From assembly GCA_947499095.1 (NCBI GenBank), contig CANMMR010000002.1:356308-420307 (forward strand): 64,000 nucleotides of DNA. Reading direction: 5' to 3'. A model generated the notes under the pieces. That model saw only the letters and a program-made list of their open reading frames with translations, was not told the origin of the DNA and ran no database searches. The DNA is from an uncultured Erythrobacter sp. Lineage in GTDB: Bacteria; Pseudomonadota; Alphaproteobacteria; Sphingomonadales; Sphingomonadaceae. The position numbers were made by a program, and so were the translations under genes. Shown here piece after piece: positions 61,049 to 64,000 of this stretch (the stretch's first letter is position 1; every line of letters starts with the position of its first letter).

Positions 61049-62395
61049 TCAGAAGTCCACCTGGGCGCGCACGCCGAAGGCGTCCACAGAATAGGACGTA
61101 TCACCGTCGGCGGTCGGGATGACGGCGTTGTCATATTCGAGCAGGCCGTAGTTGACGCCGAAAAGCACATAAGCGCTCGGCTTCCAGATCAGCGAGGCGA
61201 GGTAGCCGTTCTGGGTTCCACCGAGGATGCCTGCATCGTTTAGGTCGAGATAATCGTAGCGCAGGTTGAACTGGACCGATCCGATGCCGCCCTTGCCGAC
61301 GGGGTTGGAAGGCTTCGTCCGATCGAACTTGCCACCCTTGTAGCCGCGCGTATCGCCTGCCGTCAGGTAGTAGCCAAGTTCGGCATAGGTGCCGAAGAAA
61401 GTCGGATCCTCCATCGCGCCGGGCATGTTGACGGTCTGCCAGAAACCTTCGGCGGCGGCATGAAACGGACCGGCGATCGCAGCGGCTTCCACGCCCAGTC
61501 CGAACTCGCTTTCAGCATCGAGATTGCCAGTGTTTACGAAACGCTCCGCGGTGAAATGCACCAGCGGGCGCTGGCGATAGCGCACGGTCGCGCCGACCTC
61601 ATCGATGTCGTTGTAATGGACCGAGCCGCCGAAGTGCAGCTGGGCATCGGCCAGCTTGGGCATGATCACGAGACGACCGTCGACACCGCGGTTCTTGGTT
61701 TCGGTGTCGTCGAAATTGTCCGTGAAGATACCGGCCTGGGCGAGCACGATATCGGCTTCGTAGGTGACCGAGGCACCGATGCGACGCTCGAAGCCGAAGG
61801 CGTCGGTAAAGGCGGCGCGTTCGATGAAGGTCGTGTGCAGGCTGCTGGTAAGCTCTTCGAGCGATTGAAAGTTGTTGTGATGGCCGATTGCGATTTCGAG
61901 GGGTCCGTCCCCGTAAGTGAGGATCGCATCCGCAACGTCGATTTCGTTGCCCGCGAAGTCTAACTCGAACTTGTAGCCGAACCCGCCCGGAATGTCGCCC
62001 GAGGCACCGAGACGCGCGCGGCGGACTTCATTGCCGAAGCCGTCGGCGGCGCCAGTGGACTCCGGGGCGTTGGTGAAGCCAGCGTCATACATCAGGCGAC
62101 CGCGTGGCTTGAAGCTCCAGCCATCGCTCTTGGCGAGCCTTTCAATGACCGGATCGGACGCCGACTCGTCAGCTGCAGAATTGGCAGCGATGACCTCGTC
62201 CTGAGCTGTGTTGACCTGCTTCGCCGCCGCGAGCTCGCTCTCGAGCCGGTCGATGCGGGCGTTCATCGCCTGGAGCTGCGCGCGCATTGCAGCCAGCTCG
62301 TCGGAAGACACCGTGACATCCTGCGCGAGTACGGGGGTGGCCATCGTGCAGCTGAGCGCTGCCGCTGCCACGGAGAGGCGAATCATGCGGTTCAT
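61049..62395 (-). CDS. phosphate-selective porin (OprO/OprP family)
   Basis: An outer-membrane porin for phosphate or polyphosphate uptake. 448 residues: signal peptide (MNRMIRLSVAAAALSCTMAT with cleavage at VLAQ), an N-terminal coiled coil (about 28-62; LAAMRAQLQAMNARIDRLESELAAAKQ in part), then a beta-barrel with the OprO/P start FKPRGRLMYDAGFTN, VRRARLGASGDIPGGFGYKFELDFA, and a C-terminal Phe (RAQVDF) for BAM recognition. ATG at 62395 has GGAACTCC-type GGA upstream. Placement between phoR and pstS with its own Pho box supports phosphate rather than general anion transport. Confidence 0.9.
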   Translation of the reverse strand: MNRMIRLSVAAAALSCTMATPVLAQDVTVSSDELAAMRAQLQAMNARIDRLESELAAAKQVNTAQDEVIAANSAADESASDPVIERLAKSDGWSFKPRGRLMYDAGFTNAPESTGAADGFGNEVRRARLGASGDIPGGFGYKFELDFAGNEIDVADAILTYGDGPLEIAIGHHNNFQSLEELTSSLHTTFIERAAFTDAFGFERRIGASVTYEADIVLAQAGIFTDNFDDTETKNRGVDGRLVIMPKLADAQLHFGGSVHYNDIDEVGATVRYRQRPLVHFTAERFVNTGNLDAESEFGLGVEAAAIAGPFHAAAEGFWQTVNMPGAMEDPTFFGTYAELGYYLTAGDTRGYKGGKFDRTKPSNPVGKGGIGSVQFNLRYDYLDLNDAGILGGTQNGYLASLIWKPSAYVLFGVNYGLLEYDNAVIPTADGDTSYSVDAFGVRAQVDF

Positions 62396-62449
62396 TGGAG
62401 TTCCTCGGAGGGGAATGTTTCGATCCGGCGACGCCCTTATGACCGGCAA

Positions 62450-62467
62450 ATTACACTATTGTGACAG
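62450..62467 (-). promoter_or_regulatory. Pho-box-like direct repeat upstream of the porin gene
   Basis: On the minus strand CTGTCAC-AATA-GTGTAAT: two 7-mers with an 11-bp period (13 of 18 positions agree with the Pho box consensus by eye), 55 nt before the porin ATG. It sits in the AT-rich gap after phoR. Confidence 0.62.
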
Positions 62468-62539
62468 CAAATGGACACGGTCCTGCTCGGCATTGGACAA
62501 GTTGTGGACCATCGATGAACTCTCGCTCGTTGAGAAGCG

Positions 62540-63727
62540 TCAGTCGCCCGACGCGTCGCTATCCAGCGGCAGCGTAACCGTGACGCGAGTGCCTTCGCCC
62601 ACGGTGCTTTCCACATCGAGCCGTCCGCGGTGGCGCTCGACGATATGCTTGACGATGGCGAGGCCGAGTCCCGTTCCGCCCGAAGCACGGCTGCGACCTG
62701 GATCGGTGCGATAGAAGCGCCGCGTGAGGTGCGGAATGTGTTCGGCGGCTATACCATCGCCCCTGTCCGTAACCGTCAGCCGTACCCGATTGTCGCCGCG
62801 CGGATGCAGGCGGATCGTCACCGGCTCGTCAGAATGTCCGTATTTGAGAGCATTGTCGACGAGGTTGCGGACGAGTTGCTCGAGTTGCTGCGCATCGCCG
62901 CGAATGAAGAACTGGCCACTCGTCGCGACATCGAGGCGATCGAGCCGTTCGTTACCGGCACCGTCCCGCGCGGCCGATTCCACCAGGCCCGAAAGCTCGA
63001 TGCGCGCGCTTGGCAGATCGTGCTTTTCCGCCTCGATCCGCGACAGGGACATTAGATCGCTCACTAGATTTTGCAGACGCTTCGCCTCGCGCTGGATCGT
63101 ATTGAGGAACCGCTCGGCGGTCTTCGTCTCCAGATTGCTCGCATCCTCGCTCAGGGTTTCGACGTAACCGATGATGGCCGCGAGGGGCGTGCGAAGTTCA
63201 TGGCTGGCATTCGCGACGAAATCCGTGTGCGCGCGCGCGATGTCGGCCTCGGCGGTCTTGTTGACAAACTCCACGACTGCCAGCTGATCGTCCAGCTTCT
63301 TGCGATTGATCCTCCAGATATCGTTCCGGCGGGACAGGCCGCGCACAATCGCGCTGCCGTCTGCGTCGCGATCGAGCAAACGCACCGCTTCTGGTTGGCG
63401 TAAAGCCATGCGGGCATCCTGGCCAAGAATATGCGAACCGAGCAGCCCACGCGCGCCGAGATTGGCGATCGTCACCCGGTCGCGTTCGGTAATGATGATG
63501 GGCGTTTCGGAATATTCGAACAGCTCTCCCATCGATTCCCGGGAGAAGCCTTTGCCATTCGTTTCGTGCTGAGGGGCAGGGGGCTCGGAATGCACCAGCC
63601 AGAGCGACCCGGCCCACACGAGAAGGATCGTGACCACGTACAGCAGGTCCACACCGGCGAAGGCGAGTATGATGCACGTCGCGAGCGCAAGCAAAAGTCC
63701 CGGAAGCGGAAGGCGGGGCGCAACCAT
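62540..63727 (-). CDS. phoR: phosphate regulon sensor histidine kinase PhoR
   Basis: A 395-residue kinase that phosphorylates PhoB when phosphate is short. Two N-terminal membrane helices (about 8-45) without a large periplasmic domain, a PAS-like region (about 60-155; ELFEYSETPIIITERDRVTIAN), HisKA with NASHELRTPLAAIIGYVE, and HATPase with LVRNLVDNALKYG, TDRGDGIA and GGTGLGLAIVKHIVERH (in part). ATG at 63727 is preferred over an in-frame TTG two codons earlier. It is upstream of the porin on the same strand. phoB is at the other end of the cluster. Confidence 0.93.
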   Translation of the reverse strand: MVAPRLPLPGLLLALATCIILAFAGVDLLYVVTILLVWAGSLWLVHSEPPAPQHETNGKGFSRESMGELFEYSETPIIITERDRVTIANLGARGLLGSHILGQDARMALRQPEAVRLLDRDADGSAIVRGLSRRNDIWRINRKKLDDQLAVVEFVNKTAEADIARAHTDFVANASHELRTPLAAIIGYVETLSEDASNLETKTAERFLNTIQREAKRLQNLVSDLMSLSRIEAEKHDLPSARIELSGLVESAARDGAGNERLDRLDVATSGQFFIRGDAQQLEQLVRNLVDNALKYGHSDEPVTIRLHPRGDNRVRLTVTDRGDGIAAEHIPHLTRRFYRTDPGRSRASGGTGLGLAIVKHIVERHRGRLDVESTVGEGTRVTVTLPLDSDASGD

Positions 63728-63799
63728 CGACAAGCGCTTAGCGGCGCAACCAAGCGCGTGCCAACCACATTCGCTAAGTTGTCACATGTAAGGGAGTGG

Positions 63800-63875
63800 T
63801 GGTGACCCCTACGGGACTCGAACCCGTGTTTCAGCCGTGAAAGGGCCGCGTCCTAGACCGCTAGACGAAGGGGCC
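63800..63875 (-). tRNA. tRNA-Glu (anticodon TTC), copy 1
   Basis: A 76-nt cloverleaf on the minus strand: acceptor GGCCCCT/AGGGGTC, D-arm TCTAGCGGTCTAGGA, anticodon loop CTTTCAC (anticodon TTC), T-arm ACGGGTTCGAGTCCCGT, encoded CCA at 63800-63802. It lies 72 nt upstream of phoR. Confidence 0.95.
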
Positions 63876-63924
63876 ACATGCCGGAGCGACACCATTCGGA
63901 TCGCCGGAATGCAAAACGCCACCG

Positions 63925-64000
63925 TGGTGACCCCTACGGGACTCGAACCCGTGTTTCAGCCGTGAAAGGGCCGCGTCCTAGACCGCTAGACGAAGGGGCC
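63925..64000 (-). tRNA. tRNA-Glu (anticodon TTC), copy 2
   Basis: Identical in all 76 positions to the copy at 63800-63875 and separated from it by 49 nt. It ends exactly at the window edge; its promoter would lie beyond. The pair is probably a tandem duplication transcribed together. Confidence 0.95.

Noticed and set aside
63800..64000. The two identical 76-nt blocks taken as att-type repeats of an integrated element
   Set aside because: They are complete tRNA-Glu genes 49 nt apart with no integrase or foreign cargo between them; a tandem duplication is enough.
1..64000. CRISPR arrays, insertion sequences, prophage or plasmid replication genes
   Set aside because: No regularly spaced repeats, transposase, integrase, capsid or rep-like proteins were seen anywhere in the window.

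Overview
The window is about 64 kb of GC-rich, tightly packed bacterial chromosome. Gene content and style point to an alphaproteobacterium of the order Sphingomonadales, most likely Erythrobacteraceae (Erythrobacter, Qipengyuania, Porphyrobacter). The grounds are alphaproteobacterial GTTC-N7-GTTC LexA boxes, a zapA - 6S RNA - 5-formyl-THF cyclo-ligase block, a DUF2842 protein, a lysine-type EF-P, long PstA/PstC permeases and a PrsK/PrsR pair. The genus is inferred. I see no insertion sequence, prophage, integrase, CRISPR array or rRNA operon.

Layout. 0-9.7 kb: a 5'-truncated membrane protein, an entericidin-like lipoprotein, tRNA-Pro, thyA, a branched-chain 2-oxoacid dehydrogenase operon (E1 alpha, E1 beta, E2), tRNA-Asp, an Fpg/Nei glycosylase with an unusual zinc finger, a GPH-type symporter, and the 5-FCL/6S RNA/zapA block. 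9.8-17.4 kb: central carbon metabolism (tkt, gap, pgk, thioesterase, class I aldolase) and thiE. 17.4-25.8 kb: two cell-wall enzymes (L,D-transpeptidase, M23 peptidase), efp, an acidic unknown, an inositol monophosphatase, tRNA-Leu, an SLC13 transporter and an exported M20 amidohydrolase. 25.8-29.6 kb: isocitrate lyase with a small partner gene, divergent from a ScfR/RamB-like regulator. 29.7-36.3 kb: a four-gene run of sugar transferase, PrsK, PrsR and a TPR lipoprotein, of the kind tied to PEP-CTERM/exosortase export, with no exosortase in view. 36.3-42.5 kb: transporters, DUF475 and panB.

43.1-53.2 kb is the most interesting region. imuA-imuB has its own LexA box. About 1.5 kb beyond its end a second LexA box controls a radical-SAM protein, a UdgX-type uracil-DNA-binding protein with an extra N-terminal domain, and the error-prone polymerase DnaE2, in one overlapping operon. 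A PilZ protein and a Tat-exported beta-carbonic anhydrase sit between on the other strand. In both SOS promoters the predicted -10 element lies in the LexA box and puts the transcript start within a base or two of the start codon.

53.3-64 kb: an extensin-family protein, a lipoprotein, and the whole Pho system on the minus strand (phoR, phosphate porin, pstS, pstC, pstA, pstB, phoU, phoB), with Pho-box-like repeats before the porin and pstS. Two identical tRNA-Glu genes close the window.
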